A stretch of 57,831 nt of DNA from Aliihoeflea sp. 2WW (GCF_000497755.1 NZ_AYOD01000042.1:1-57831); one strand, 5' to 3'; counted from the stretch's first letter, positions 18,721 to 28,012 are shown. The notes: generated by a model from the letters alone, not told the origin. Numbers and translations are program-made.

Positions 18721-19475
18721 TGCGCGAATTTGCGGATTCGGATGCGGTGGCGAAGGGGCTGGCGGGGGATGTCGCGGGTCGGTTGGCGGAGGCGATCGCC
18801 GCGCGCGGACGGGCGGTGCTGGCGGTTTCGGGCGGGACGACGCCGGTTCGGTTTTTCGGCGAATTGTCGAAGGCGGCGATCGATTGGGGCAAGGTGATCG
18901 TGACGCTGGTCGACGAGCGGTTCGTGCCGCCGACGCATGAGCGGTCGAACGAGAGGCTGGTGCGGGAGAATCTGCTGGTCGGACGGGCGGCGGAGGCGCG
19001 GTTCGTGGGGATGTATTTCGATGCGGGGAGCGTTGAAGAGGCTGCGCGGCGGGCGAGTGAAGCGGTTTCCGGGTTGATGCCGGTGGATGTGCTGGTGCTG
19101 GGCATGGGGACGGATGGGCATACGGCTTCGCTGTTTCCGGATGCGGTGGGGATTGCGGAGATGTTGAAGGCCCCCTCTCCGTCTCGGGCTGCGCCCGAGC
19201 CACCTCTCCCCCCGGAGGGGGGCGAGGAAAGGCTAACCGGAGAGGGCGAGGAACGGACAAGCGGAAAGGTCGTATTGCCTGTCCACGCGCCGAGTGCGGG
19301 AGAGGCGCGGTTGACGTTGTCGCTTGCGGCCATCTGCAAAGCGCGCGCGGTTTTCCTACATATCGAGGGGGTGCAGAAGCGGGGCGTGCTGGAGCGCGCG
19401 GCCGCCGAGAAGCTTCCCGTCGCGGCCGTTCTTGCCGCTACCGAGACACCTGTCGTCACCTACTGGGCGCCATAG
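18720..19475 (+). CDS. pgl: 6-phosphogluconolactonase, with an in-frame repeat insertion
   Basis: Hydrolyses 6-phosphogluconolactone to 6-phosphogluconate. The 251-residue protein keeps the family motifs VSGGTTP near residue 37, VDERFVPP near 64-71, [13 protein letters not shown] near 128-140, and [11 protein letters not shown] after the insertion. Residues about 150-182 are a Pro/Glu/Gly-rich stretch encoded by a family-B palindromic repeat; without it the length would be about 218, normal for the family. The reading frame is intact, so the enzyme may still work with a surface loop. It is one base overlapped with zwf and 14 nt from edd. Confidence 0.93.
   Translation: MREFADSDAVAKGLAGDVAGRLAEAIAARGRAVLAVSGGTTPVRFFGELSKAAIDWGKVIVTLVDERFVPPTHERSNERLVRENLLVGRAAEARFVGMYFDAGSVEEAARRASEAVSGLMPVDVLVLGMGTDGHTASLFPDAVGIAEMLKAPSPSRAAPEPPLPPEGGEERLTGEGEERTSGKVVLPVHAPSAGEARLTLSLAAICKARAVFLHIEGVQKRGVLERAAAEKLPVAAVLAATETPVVTYWAP
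19170..19238. repeat. Family-B palindromic repeat inside pgl
   Basis: The order CCCCCTCTCCGTC, a small stem (CTCGGGC/GCCCGAG), CCACCTCTCCCC, then GGAGGGGGGCGAGG matches the intergenic copies at 23176-23222 and 24856-24986. Here it is translated in frame as part of pgl. Confidence 0.75.
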
Positions 19476-19489
19476 AAAGTCGAGCGATC

Positions 19490-21304
19490 ATGAGCCTCCA
19501 CCAGACCGTCGCCGCAGTCACCGACCGCATCCGGGAGCGCTCTCGGGGCGCGCGGGAAACCTATCTGGAACGCGTCGAGGCGCAGATTTCGCGCGGGGTG
19601 CATCGCTCGACCTTGTCGTGCGGCAATCTCGCCCACGGTTTTGCCGCCTGCGCGCCGTCCGACAAGGCGGCGCTGGCTGGCGACGTCGTGCCCAATCTCG
19701 GCATCATCACCTCCTACAACGACATGCTGTCGGCGCATCAGCCTTTCGAGACCTATCCGCAACTGATCAAGGATGCCGCGCGCGCGGCCGGCGGCGTGGC
19801 GCAGGTGGCGGGCGGCGTGCCGGCGATGTGCGATGGCGTCACGCAGGGCCAGCCGGGCATGGAACTGTCGCTGTTTTCGCGCGACGTGATCGCCATGTCG
19901 GCGGCAATCGGGCTGTCGCACAACATGTTCGACGCGGCGCTTTATCTCGGCGTGTGCGACAAGATCGTGCCCGGGCTGACCATCGCCGCCTTCACCTTCG
20001 GCCACCTGCCGGCGATCTTCGTGCCGGCCGGGCCAATGACGACGGGCCTGCCCAACGACGAGAAGGCGCGCGTGCGCCAGCTTTACGCCGAAGGAAAGGT
20101 CGGGCGCGCCGAACTCCTCGAGGCGGAATCGAAGTCCTATCACGGGCCGGGGACGTGCACCTTCTACGGCACGGCGAACTCGAACCAGATGCTGATGGAG
20201 ATGATGGGGCTGCACACGCCCGGCTCCTCCTTCGTCAACCCCGGCACGCCATTGCGCGACGCGCTGACGCGCGAGGCTGCCAAGCGCGCCCTGGCGATCA
20301 CTGCGCTCGGCAATGAATTCACGCCGGTCGGGCGGATGATCGACGAGCGCTCGATCGTCAACGGCGTCGTCGGGCTGCACGCGACGGGCGGGTCGACCAA
20401 CCATACGATCCATTTGATCGCGATGGCGGCGGCTGCGGGCATCAAGCTGACCTGGCAGGACATTTCGGAGCTTTCCGACGTGGTGCCGCTGCTCGCGCGC
20501 GTCTATCCGAACGGGCTTGCCGACGTGAACCATTTCCACGCGGCGGGCGGGCTTGGTTTCCTCATCCGCGAACTTCTGGACGCCGGCCTTGCGCATGAAG
20601 ACGTGCAGACCGTCTGGGGCGAAGGGCTGCGGCCCTATGCCGTTGAGGCCAAACTGAATGCGGACGGCACCGTTGCCCGCGAGCCAGCGCCGGCCGTCAG
20701 CGGCAACGACAAGGTGCTCGCCCCCTTCCCCAAGGCGTTCCAGCCGACGGGCGGGTTGAAGGTGCTGAAGGGCAATCTCGGCGCCGCGATCATCAAGACC
20801 TCCGCCGTCAAGCCGGAGCGCCGCGTCATCGAGGCGCCGGCAAAGGTATTCGACAGCCAGGAGGCGCTCAACGCCGCCTTCAAGGCGGGCGAACTCGACC
20901 GCGATTTCGTCGCGGTGGTGCGCTTCCAGGGGCCGAAGGCGAACGGGATGCCGGAGCTTCACCGCCTGACGACCGTGCTCGGCGTCCTGCAGGACCGCGG
21001 CCACAAGGTCGCGCTCGTCACCGACGGGCGCATGTCGGGTGCATCAGGCAAGGTTCCGGCGGCGATCCACGTGACGCCCGAGGCGCTGGACGGCGGGACG
21101 ATCGGCAAGATCAGGGATGGCGACATCGTGCTGGTCGATGGCGAGGCCGGTGCGCTGCAGGTCGAGGTGGATGCGGCGGAGTTGGCGGCGCGGGTGGTGG
21201 AACTGCCGGATCTATCTGGGAACGGGTTCGGGCTCGGGCGGGAATTGTTCGAGAATTTCCGGCAGGTGGCCGGACGGGCAGATCAGGGCGCGGCGGTGTT
21301 TTGA
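19490..21304 (+). CDS. edd: Phosphogluconate dehydratase
   Basis: Converts 6-phosphogluconate to 2-keto-3-deoxy-6-phosphogluconate, the committed step of the Entner-Doudoroff pathway. The 604-residue protein belongs to the IlvD/Edd family of iron-sulfur dehydratases, with [15 protein letters not shown] (cluster Cys) near residue 115 and [13 protein letters not shown] near 510. It follows pgl by 14 nt and closes the zwf-pgl-edd operon; the aldolase eda is not present here. Confidence 0.96.
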   Translation: MSLHQTVAAVTDRIRERSRGARETYLERVEAQISRGVHRSTLSCGNLAHGFAACAPSDKAALAGDVVPNLGIITSYNDMLSAHQPFETYPQLIKDAARAAGGVAQVAGGVPAMCDGVTQGQPGMELSLFSRDVIAMSAAIGLSHNMFDAALYLGVCDKIVPGLTIAAFTFGHLPAIFVPAGPMTTGLPNDEKARVRQLYAEGKVGRAELLEAESKSYHGPGTCTFYGTANSNQMLMEMMGLHTPGSSFVNPGTPLRDALTREAAKRALAITALGNEFTPVGRMIDERSIVNGVVGLHATGGSTNHTIHLIAMAAAAGIKLTWQDISELSDVVPLLARVYPNGLADVNHFHAAGGLGFLIRELLDAGLAHEDVQTVWGEGLRPYAVEAKLNADGTVAREPAPAVSGNDKVLAPFPKAFQPTGGLKVLKGNLGAAIIKTSAVKPERRVIEAPAKVFDSQEALNAAFKAGELDRDFVAVVRFQGPKANGMPELHRLTTVLGVLQDRGHKVALVTDGRMSGASGKVPAAIHVTPEALDGGTIGKIRDGDIVLVDGEAGALQVEVDAAELAARVVELPDLSGNGFGLGRELFENFRQVAGRADQGAAVF

Positions 21305-21390
21305 GGATGAGTTTTTCCTGAAGGAGACCTCCGCCCTTTATCGGCGGGGTGCCCATTTCTTCGGTATCGGCGCCAGGCGGAAGCGTCGTT

Positions 21391-21537
21391 ACCCCCACCC
21401 ATTATCCCTCCCCACAAGGGGGAGGGAGGGCATCCACGTCGCACCTCATCGTTCAATCGAGGCGCAACTCTGACGAATACAGCACAGCGCCCGCGACCTC
21501 CCTCCCCCTTGTGGGGAGGGATAAAGGGTGGGGGTAG
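21391..21537. repeat. MITE-like palindromic element (family A), copy 2
   Basis: About 147 bp with inverted ends CCCCCACCCATTATCCCTCC ... AGGGATAAAGGGTGGGGGT, very close to copy 1 at 15796-15940. The centre is different apart from short shared words (ATTCGTC, GCTGT). It lies between the convergent ends of edd and the methyltransferase gene. Confidence 0.75.
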
Positions 21538-21552
21538 CCTCGCGCTGGCGGA

Positions 21553-22323
21553 TCAGAATTCCGAGATGTCCCTGCCCTTGTCCCGCCGCAGCCTTGCCGC
21601 TCCCGCACCTTGCGGCGACAGGACCGGCACGAACACGCGGCGGGAGGCGCGCTGGGTTACGGGGAGGCCCTGGTAGACGCGTTTTTGCGCTTCGACCACC
21701 AGAACGCCGGCGAAGACCGGCCAGAATCTGCGGCCGGTGCGCTCCAAAAGCGAATAGAGCCGCATCATGAAGCGGCGTTCCATCGGCGGGAAGTGCAGCG
21801 CGTCGGACCATGGGCCGGGGGTGAAGTTGGCGTCGCGCAGGAGGCTCGATAGCTGCCCCTTCGAGAACGGTCGGCCGGTGCCGAAGGGCGTGTGTTCCAT
21901 GCGCGCCCAGACGCCGCGTCGGTTCGGCACGACCAGCACCAGACGGCCGCCGGGCGCCAGCACGCGCCACATCTCGACCAGCATCTCGCGCGGGTTTTCC
22001 GCGTGTTCGAGCGCGTGGACGAGGAGGATGCGGTCGACGGAGGAATCGTGCAGCGGCAGTTCCTCCTCGAAGACCAGCGCGGTGGTGCACGGCTTGCCGG
22101 CCGGCCATGGAACGGAGCCCTGCTGCGCCGGCATGAAGGCGAAGACGCGGTCGGCGTCGGTGCCGAAGCGCTCCAGCCAGGGCAGCGCGTAGCCGAGGCC
22201 GACAAGGCGCTCGCGGCTCAGATTCGCCCAGACCGACGAGATGCCCATGGCAATCGACCGCTCGGCGAGCTTGCCGAGCATGGTGGCATAGAAGGCGCGC
22301 AGGTCGACGATGTCGTTTCTCAT
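21553..22323 (-). CDS. Class I SAM-dependent methyltransferase
   Basis: Protein of 256 residues with a methyltransferase-11 type fold. A hydrophobic strand and acidic stretch (LPLHDSSVDRILLVHALEH) form motif II/III, and WRVLAPGGRLVLVVPN is the conserved post-motif strand. The usual motif I glycines are poorly kept, as in some family members. It is divergent from gloB across about 80 nt, a pairing seen in other rhizobial genomes. The substrate is unknown. The ATG at 22323 fits the divergent promoter gap. Confidence 0.8.
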   Translation of the reverse strand: MRNDIVDLRAFYATMLGKLAERSIAMGISSVWANLSRERLVGLGYALPWLERFGTDADRVFAFMPAQQGSVPWPAGKPCTTALVFEEELPLHDSSVDRILLVHALEHAENPREMLVEMWRVLAPGGRLVLVVPNRRGVWARMEHTPFGTGRPFSKGQLSSLLRDANFTPGPWSDALHFPPMERRFMMRLYSLLERTGRRFWPVFAGVLVVEAQKRVYQGLPVTQRASRRVFVPVLSPQGAGAARLRRDKGRDISEF

Positions 22324-22401
22324 GGCGACAAGGTAACTGGCGGAAGTGACATTGCAAATGCGCGGCCTTATCGTTCCCCCAACTGGAAAGGGACGATCTT
22401 C

Positions 22402-23169
22402 ATGGGACTGCAAGTCGAGCAATTCATGTGCCGCACCGACAATTTCGGCATCCTGATCCGCGACGAGGCGACGGGGACGGTCGGGCTGATCGACGCGCCT
22501 GAGGAGGGGCCGATCCTCGAGGCGATCGAACGAACGGGCTGGACGCCGAGCATCCTTTTCGTGACGCATCACCATCCCGACCATGTCGAGGCCAACCAGG
22601 CGCTGAAGGCGCGGTTCAAGCTGAAGATCGTCGGGCCGAAGGCCGAGGCGGCGAAGATACCGGGCATCGACGAGACGGTGGAGGAAGGCTCCGACCTCGC
22701 CTTCGGGGAGGAGCGCGTGCGGGTGATCGAGACGCCGGGGCATACGGCGGGGCATGTCTCCTACGTGTTCGAAAAGTCCGGCGTGGCGTTCACCGCCGAC
22801 ACCCTCTTCGCGCTTGGCTGCGGGCGGCTGTTCGAAGGGTCGGCGGCGACGATGCACGCTTCGCTCAACAAGCTGGCCGCCCTGCCCGCCGATACGCGGG
22901 TCTATTGCGGCCACGAATACACGCTCTCCAATGCGCGCTTCGCGATGACCATCGATCCGACCAACCCGGCGCTGAAGGCGCGGGTGGCGAAGATCGAGGC
23001 GCTGCGGGCGCAGGGCAAGCCGACGCTGCCGACGACGATCGGAGAGGAACTGTCGACCAACCCGTTCCTGCGCCCGCACGACCCTGCGATCCGCAAGGGG
23101 CTGGGAATGGAGACGGCGAGCGATGCGGAGGTGTTCGCGGAGATCAGGAAGCGGAAGGACGTTTCGTAA
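22402..23169 (+). CDS. gloB: Hydroxyacylglutathione hydrolase (glyoxalase II)
   Basis: Hydrolyses S-lactoylglutathione to lactate and glutathione, finishing methylglyoxal detoxification. The 255-residue metallo-beta-lactamase-fold protein has the metal motif HHHPDH at 56-61, ETPGHTAGH near 117-123, FTADTLF, and the C-terminal CGHEYT that defines glyoxalase II. The ATG at 22402 follows AAAGGGA. The start lies inside a longer open frame that is not protein-like upstream. Confidence 0.95.
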   Translation: MGLQVEQFMCRTDNFGILIRDEATGTVGLIDAPEEGPILEAIERTGWTPSILFVTHHHPDHVEANQALKARFKLKIVGPKAEAAKIPGIDETVEEGSDLAFGEERVRVIETPGHTAGHVSYVFEKSGVAFTADTLFALGCGRLFEGSAATMHASLNKLAALPADTRVYCGHEYTLSNARFAMTIDPTNPALKARVAKIEALRAQGKPTLPTTIGEELSTNPFLRPHDPAIRKGLGMETASDAEVFAEIRKRKDVS

Positions 23170-23175
23170 GGCGGG

Positions 23176-23222
23176 CGCCCCCTCCGTCGCTTCGCGCCAC
23201 CTCCCCCGTGAACGGGGGAGGA
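23176..23222. repeat. Family-B palindromic repeat, short copy
   Basis: CCCCCTCCGTC, a GCTTCGCGC stem, CCACCTCCCCC and GGGGGAGG directly after gloB. It resembles the copy inside pgl and the longer copy at 24856-24986. Confidence 0.7.
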
Positions 23223-23233
23223 TTTCGGCCGAG

Positions 23234-23905
23234 CTACACCAGCACGCCGAGCACGATCGCGATCTGCGCGGCGATGTAGGTAATCCAGATGGCCGGGCCG
23301 GTGACGGTGCGCTGCGGCGCGTCGGGCGCGAGCAGGAAGCGTTCGGTGGCGAGGATGGCGTCGGATGCGATGAAGAGCACGGCGCCGGCCATCACGGCAG
23401 GCGACTGCGTGGTGAAGGCGGTGACGCCCATGGCGACGATGGCGAGCATGTAGGCAAGGACGGCCGGGCGCATGGCGGTGTCGAGGGCAGGCCAGAGTCG
23501 CGTCAGCATGAATATGCCGAAGGCGCAGATTGCGAGCGCGGCTGCGAGGCGCCACGGTTCGGCCGTGAGGATCGCGAAGCCGGCGCTGCCGGTCGCGAAC
23601 AGAGCGACATAGGCAATGTGGGCGGCGAGGAACGCGCCGAGGCCGGCGAGGAAGAAACGGTCGTCATCTTCCTGCGCGAGCGCCAGGTCGCCGAGCGCAC
23701 TCAAGGCCAAAGCGGCGGTGAGGAGCGACGGTCCGCCTTCGCCGAAGCTCAGCCAGGCGAGCGCGGCGAGCGGGATGGTCTTGACCACGCTGCGCCGCCA
23801 CGAGACCGGCAGGTTGCGGGCGTAGAGGTAGATGATCGCGGCGAGGATCGCGAGGATGAGCGCGCCGTTCGCCTGCGCTTCGAGGCCTCCGGGAAAGGGC
23901 AGCAT
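23234..23905 (-). CDS. YhhN family membrane protein (lysoplasmalogenase-like)
   Basis: Integral membrane protein of 223 residues with about eight short hydrophobic helices. It has the YhhN/TMEM86 features KTIPLAALAWL, ALGDLALAQ and FLAGLGAFLAAHIAYVALF. Eukaryotic members hydrolyse lysoplasmalogen; the bacterial role is unclear. The ATG overlaps the TGA of the upstream EamA gene by one base, so the two are co-translated. Confidence 0.8.
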   Translation of the reverse strand: MLPFPGGLEAQANGALILAILAAIIYLYARNLPVSWRRSVVKTIPLAALAWLSFGEGGPSLLTAALALSALGDLALAQEDDDRFFLAGLGAFLAAHIAYVALFATGSAGFAILTAEPWRLAAALAICAFGIFMLTRLWPALDTAMRPAVLAYMLAIVAMGVTAFTTQSPAVMAGAVLFIASDAILATERFLLAPDAPQRTVTGPAIWITYIAAQIAIVLGVLV

Positions 23906-24780
23906 CAGGCTTCAACCGTGCGGCGGCGGGTGAACATGTTCTTCGCCGCCAATGCGGCGCCGGCCGTGATCAGCAGGCAGGCGGCGAGGATGTGCGTGGT
24001 AGCGGCGGCCGCGCCGGCGGCGATCAGCACCAGCGTCGACAAAAGCGGCGCGGCATAGCTCGCCGCCCCCAGGACTTGGATGTTGCCGTGCTTGACGCCG
24101 TGGTCCCAGGTGTAGAACGCCGCGCCGACCGGCATCAGGCCGAGGCCGAGGACGGCGAGCCATTGCCCCGTCCCTTGCGGCCAGACCGTCTCTTCCAGCG
24201 CCACATGGGAGGCGAAGGAGAGGAGCGCGGTGGCGAGGCAGAACCATGTGACCATGGAGGTCGGCACGGCCGCGAAACGGCGCGACAAAAGCGAATAGCC
24301 GGCCCAGAAGACGGCGCAGATTGCGGCCATCGCATAGCCGAAAGCGTATGTCGCGTCGAAGGCGAGATTACCGCCATTGGTGACGATCAGGAATGTGCCT
24401 GCGAGCCCCATCAGCGCCCCGGCGACATGGTGCCAACCGAGGCGTTCGCCGGGCATCAGCGCCGAGCCAAGGACGATTAGCAGCGGCCACAGATAGGCGA
24501 TGAGGCTCGCCTCGACGGCCGGCGCGTTGCGCAGGGCGGTGAAGTAGAAGAAGTGGTAGCCGAAGAGCCCGCCGATGCCGACGAGCCAGACGATGGGCGG
24601 GATGTTCACCCGTTCGCTCGGCGGGGCGGCGATGCGCATGGCAAGGCCGACGAGGGTGCCGATGGTGAAGGTGAGGCCGGAGAGCAGGAAGGGTGGGACA
24701 TTGCCGGACGCAGCGGTGAAAAGCGCAAGCAGCGCCCACATGATGACCGCCGTAAAGCCGATTGCCGTTGCCCGCGCCAT
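23905..24780 (-). CDS. EamA/DMT-family transporter
   Basis: Inner-membrane exporter of 291 residues with ten hydrophobic segments in two EamA halves. FYFTALRNAPAVEASLIAYL in the first half and VLGAASYAAPLLSTLVL in the second are typical of aromatic/amino acid exporters of the YddG/YedA type. Substrate not assignable. GGGAA precedes the ATG at 24780. It is the first gene of a two-gene unit with the YhhN protein. Confidence 0.82.
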   Translation of the reverse strand: MARATAIGFTAVIMWALLALFTAASGNVPPFLLSGLTFTIGTLVGLAMRIAAPPSERVNIPPIVWLVGIGGLFGYHFFYFTALRNAPAVEASLIAYLWPLLIVLGSALMPGERLGWHHVAGALMGLAGTFLIVTNGGNLAFDATYAFGYAMAAICAVFWAGYSLLSRRFAAVPTSMVTWFCLATALLSFASHVALEETVWPQGTGQWLAVLGLGLMPVGAAFYTWDHGVKHGNIQVLGAASYAAPLLSTLVLIAAGAAAATTHILAACLLITAGAALAAKNMFTRRRTVEA

Positions 24781-24855
24781 GGTGTGTTCCCGTTTGGTGG
24801 TGGCGTAGCGCGGGTGGGGGATTGAGACAAGTCGGTTGGTTGAGAGGGTCGCGAA

Positions 24856-24986
24856 GACCCCCACTCCGGCCCTTCGGGCCACCTCTCCCCCTCAAAGGGG
24901 GAGAGGAAAGTCTGCCGCAGCGGCAGCGCTATTCCAGCTTGGGTTCCTCGGAGAGGTGGCGCGCGAAGCGCGACGGAGTGGGGGTC
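24856..24986. repeat. Family-B palindromic element with exact terminal inverted repeats
   Basis: 131 bp bounded by GACCCCCACTCCG and its exact complement CGGAGTGGGGGTC, with inner CCACCTCTCCCC and GGGGAGAGG arms. It fills the gap between the EamA gene start and the DUF3108 gene stop; the 214-nt gap holds no other feature. Confidence 0.75.
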
Positions 24987-24994
24987 TGCGCGAG

Positions 24995-25747
24995 CTACTG
25001 CGTCCGCATGGTCTGCGCGACGATGCGCACCGTGCCGACCTGGGTGCCGATCGAGGCGTCGACGGGGGCGTAGAAGCCGGTGTCGGCGAGCGGGGCGAAG
25101 GCGATGGTGATGCGGGCGCGGTCGCGCAGATATTTCAAGGCGGAGCGGCTGGGGCGGTAGCCCGCGACCGGCTCGAACCTGGCCGTGCAGGTGACCTGAC
25201 CGCCTTGCGGCGAGCCTGCCGGCGACAGGCGCAAATTGGCGCGCATCTCGCCGTCATAGATTCGAATCGTGCGATTGCACACCTCCGCCGGGCTGTCGGC
25301 GCGCACGAGGGTCGAGGAGATGGGGTCGACCACGGAGGTCAGGTGACCATCCTCGAGATGGACCCAATCGCCCCTGCGGGGGCGCGAGGGCGGCACGTTT
25401 TCGGTCGTCGTCACATTGCCGTTCGAAAACCGGATCGCGGTGCGCTGCGTCTTCTTGTCGGAGCGATAGTTGAGGTCATAGCTGCGCGGCGTGGTGCCGG
25501 TCTGCGACAAGGCGCCCGAGACCGAAGTGGTGCCCTGGGTGCTGTCGAACAGGCGCGCCATGCCGGCGCTGGCGAGCGATCCTTCGATGCGAAAGGTCTC
25601 GTTGCCGATGACGCTGGTGAAGGACGCCTTGCCGACGGGGATGCCCATCAGCGTGATCGAATAATCCGTCTGGAAGGTCTGGGCGGCATTGGCGGAGCCG
25701 GCAATGGCAAGAAGGGACAAAAGGGCGGCGGACATGGTGCGGACCAT
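24995..25747 (-). CDS. DUF3108 domain-containing exported protein
   Basis: Protein of 250 residues with a Sec signal peptide (MSAALLSLLAIAGSANA core) and a mature beta-rich domain of the DUF3108 type: an early TDYSITLMGIPVGKASF strand pair and a late SALKYLRDRARITIAFAP block. It is probably periplasmic or on the outer-membrane inner face. Function unknown; family members are conserved across rhizobia next to rpmB, as here. Start ATG 25747 has GGAG upstream. Confidence 0.8.
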   Translation of the reverse strand: MVRTMSAALLSLLAIAGSANAAQTFQTDYSITLMGIPVGKASFTSVIGNETFRIEGSLASAGMARLFDSTQGTTSVSGALSQTGTTPRSYDLNYRSDKKTQRTAIRFSNGNVTTTENVPPSRPRRGDWVHLEDGHLTSVVDPISSTLVRADSPAEVCNRTIRIYDGEMRANLRLSPAGSPQGGQVTCTARFEPVAGYRPSRSALKYLRDRARITIAFAPLADTGFYAPVDASIGTQVGTVRIVAQTMRTQ

Positions 25748-25996
25748 GCGAATTCTCCATGAAATCTGCGGCAGACCGCCCCTTCCCGACTGCCTGTTCG
25801 TCGATTCCCCTTTGAACGTGCGAATTCGGCGAATATATGTTGCCTTCAGCCGCGCCCCGCACGCTTGACCGGAACGGGAAATGCAACTAAGGAACGGCAA
25901 CTTTTCCATGAGGCCGCCCGACATGACCCCGCGCGCCGACCATCTGGTGCGGGTTCGGGTCGTTGGCCGGTTTTGAGAAACTGAAGGTTTGAGACT

Positions 25997-26293
25997 ATGT
26001 CCCGCGCATGTGAATTGACCGGCAAGGCCGTGATGACCGGCAACAATGTCAGCCACGCCAACAACAAGACCCGTCGTCGCTTCCTGCCGAATCTCGTCAA
26101 TGTGACGCTGATGTCGGAAGCGCTGAACCAGAATGTGCGCCTGCGCATTTCGGCCAACGCGCTGCGTTCGGTCGAGCACCGCGGCGGCCTCGACGCCTTC
26201 CTGCTCAAGGCCGGCGTGAGCGATCTTTCGCAGCGCGCGCGCCTGCTCAAGAAGCAGATCGCCAAGAAGACGCAGGAACAGGCGACCGCCTGA
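25997..26293 (+). CDS. rpmB: 50S ribosomal protein L28
   Basis: Ribosomal protein of 98 residues. Its start [20 protein letters not shown] and the following KTRRRFLPN are canonical L28, in the longer alphaproteobacterial form with a Lys/Gln-rich tail. It acts in the large subunit. It is divergent from the DUF3108 gene and followed by a large hairpin. Confidence 0.98.
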   Translation: MSRACELTGKAVMTGNNVSHANNKTRRRFLPNLVNVTLMSEALNQNVRLRISANALRSVEHRGGLDAFLLKAGVSDLSQRARLLKKQIAKKTQEQATA

Positions 26294-26316
26294 TTTTTCC
26301 GAGCTGAGCGTATCGA

Positions 26317-26349
26317 CGGCGGGCGTTCCTTCATCGAAGGCGCCCGCCG
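26317..26349 (+). terminator. Long hairpin after rpmB
   Basis: CGGCGGGCG / CGCCCGCCG outer stem with an inner CCTTC-ATC-GAAGG stem. It lacks a U-run. It ends one base before the riboswitch, so it may end the rpmB transcript or insulate the riboswitch fold. Confidence 0.65.
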
Positions 26350-26350
26350 A

Positions 26351-26379
26351 CTGGTTCCATAACCCAGGTTAAAAAAATG
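26351..26379 (+). promoter_or_regulatory. preQ1-I riboswitch overlapping the yhhQ start codon
   Basis: P1 is CTGG (26351-26354) with CCAG (26364-26367). The loop reads TTCCATAAC and the 3' tail is GTTAAAAAA. GGTTC...AACCC...TAAAAAA is the preQ1-I aptamer pattern. Loop CAT (26358-26360) can pair with ATG (26377-26379), the start codon itself, giving the P2 pseudoknot. Ligand binding would thus hide the start codon of a queuosine-precursor transporter. Confidence 0.75.
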
Positions 26380-27087
26380 CAGACCCAGAACGTTACCGTT
26401 TGGCCCTTCGTGGCCGCGATGTCGGCCATCGTCGTCGCCTCCAATATCCTCGTCCAGTTCCCCTTCCCGCATTTCGGCCTTCAGGACCTTCTGACCTGGG
26501 GTGCGTTCACCTATCCGATCGCGTTTCTCGTCACGGACCTGACCAATCGCCGCTTCGGCCCTGCCGCCGCGCGCAAGGTCGTGCTCGTCGGCTTCGCCAT
26601 CGCGATCGTCTTGTCGGTGTGGCTCGCGACACCGCGCATCGCCATCGCCTCGGGCTCGGCCTTCCTCGTCGCGCAACTGCTCGACGTCGCGATCTTCGAC
26701 CGCCTGCGCCGGAACGCCTGGTGGCAGGCGCCGCTGATCTCGACAGTCATCGGCTCGCTCGTCGACACGGCGATGTTCTTCTCGCTCGCCTTTGCGGCAC
26801 GCTTCGCCGTGCTGGATACGGGTTTCGGGCTCGAGGACGGCTCGCTCGGCTTTCCGGTGCCGTTCCTGGGCGCCGAAGTGCCGTTGTGGCTGTCGCTGGC
26901 GCTTGGCGACCTCGTCGTGAAGATCGGGATCGGCGTCGCGATGCTCGGACCTTACGGAGCGCTGCTGTCGGTGCTGCGGCCGGCGCCGGAGGGGGGGGGT
27001 GTTCAGGCGCGAGCGCTCAATCCTCCGCCAGTTCAAACTCCAGATAGAGATTGCGCTGAATCCAGGACTGGTTGTCATCCGACATGA
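26377..27087 (+). CDS. yhhQ: Queuosine precursor transporter
   Basis: Inner-membrane transporter of the VUT/ECF-like family (COG1738), 236 residues with six or so helices. It has the conserved TYPIAFLVTDLTNRRFG motif near residues 46-62 and SGSAFLVAQLLDVAIFDRLR. It imports preQ0/preQ1 for queuosine tRNA modification. A preQ1-I aptamer covers its start. A run of nine G (26991-26999) shortly before the end makes the last 30 residues dubious: they run antisense over the 3' end of the next gene and are not membrane-like. Family proteins usually end near residue 210. Confidence 0.9.
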   Translation: MQTQNVTVWPFVAAMSAIVVASNILVQFPFPHFGLQDLLTWGAFTYPIAFLVTDLTNRRFGPAAARKVVLVGFAIAIVLSVWLATPRIAIASGSAFLVAQLLDVAIFDRLRRNAWWQAPLISTVIGSLVDTAMFFSLAFAARFAVLDTGFGLEDGSLGFPVPFLGAEVPLWLSLALGDLVVKIGIGVAMLGPYGALLSVLRPAPEGGGVQARALNPPPVQTPDRDCAESRTGCHPT

Positions 27088-28012
27088 GGGCGACGATCAG
27101 GCGGCCGTCATTGCGGCGGAAGAGGTCGAGCGCTTCCATGTTGTCGACGTGGTAGGCCATGTTGGCGTCGAGCAGGATTTCGCCGTCGACGAGCGCGCCG
27201 GGGCGGATGTCGCGCGCCGCGATCTGGCGCAGGCGCATGGCGACGCCGCGGGCGTAGGAGAAGCGGCGCTCGAGCAGCAGAAGGTCGCCATCGGGCAGGA
27301 AGACGCCGTCGGTGACGTCGAACTCGTCGGTGCGGCGGATCTTGAAGACGCCCTTTTGCGGCCCTTCAAGAACAGCGGCGAAGATGTTGCCCTGGCGGTC
27401 GATCGACTTTTCGGCGACGACGATACGGGCACCGGCCAGCGGGCCGTCGGCACTTGATCTTGCGACGGTTTCGAGGCCCGCATTGTAACGCAGTTCGGCG
27501 CGCGGGATCAGGAAGTCGAGGTCGCGAATCGGGCCGGACATGCCGGCGGCATCGATCGCATATTCGGAAACGCGGGCGCGACGCTCGAAGGAGACCGTCG
27601 CGATGCCGTCATGGATCGAGATGCCCTCGGCGTCGACGCGCTCCTTGTCGTCGATGGGGCGGCCTGCCTCATCCACCATCTGCTGCATCGAAAAGTCGCC
27701 GAGGCCGACAGGGACGCCATCCTCGTCGCGCCGGACCGTGCCGGAAAACCAGAAGCCGTGGTCGGCGACGCCGATGAAATCGCCGCCGGGCGTCAGGAAA
27801 CGGAAGCCGGACAATTGGCCGAATTCGCGTCGGTCGGCGGTCATCGAGAACCCGCCGACGAAGGTCAGCCGGCCATAGTCGCCTTCGGCGCCGGCGATGC
27901 GGAATTTTTCGATGGGACGGAATTCGAGCGCCACCGGAAAGCGTTCGGCGGCAAAGGTCGGGCCGGCAAGCGCCAGAAGCGCAAGCGATGCCGTCAGCAG
28001 GCGCGCGATCAT
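27017..28012 (-). CDS. Esterase-like activity of phytase family protein (exported)
   Basis: Protein of 331 residues with a signal peptide ([19 protein letters not shown]) and a beta-propeller-like domain of the phytase-like family (PF13449 type). Features are [30 protein letters not shown] and [10 protein letters not shown]. It probably acts in the periplasm as a phosphoesterase, but catalysis is not established for the family. Its ATG overlaps the cobT stop by 4 nt (ATGA), so it is the last gene of the cobS-cobT unit. Its 3' end overlaps the antisense yhhQ tail. Confidence 0.82.
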   Translation of the reverse strand: MIARLLTASLALLALAGPTFAAERFPVALEFRPIEKFRIAGAEGDYGRLTFVGGFSMTADRREFGQLSGFRFLTPGGDFIGVADHGFWFSGTVRRDEDGVPVGLGDFSMQQMVDEAGRPIDDKERVDAEGISIHDGIATVSFERRARVSEYAIDAAGMSGPIRDLDFLIPRAELRYNAGLETVARSSADGPLAGARIVVAEKSIDRQGNIFAAVLEGPQKGVFKIRRTDEFDVTDGVFLPDGDLLLLERRFSYARGVAMRLRQIAARDIRPGALVDGEILLDANMAYHVDNMEALDLFRRNDGRLIVALMSDDNQSWIQRNLYLEFELAED

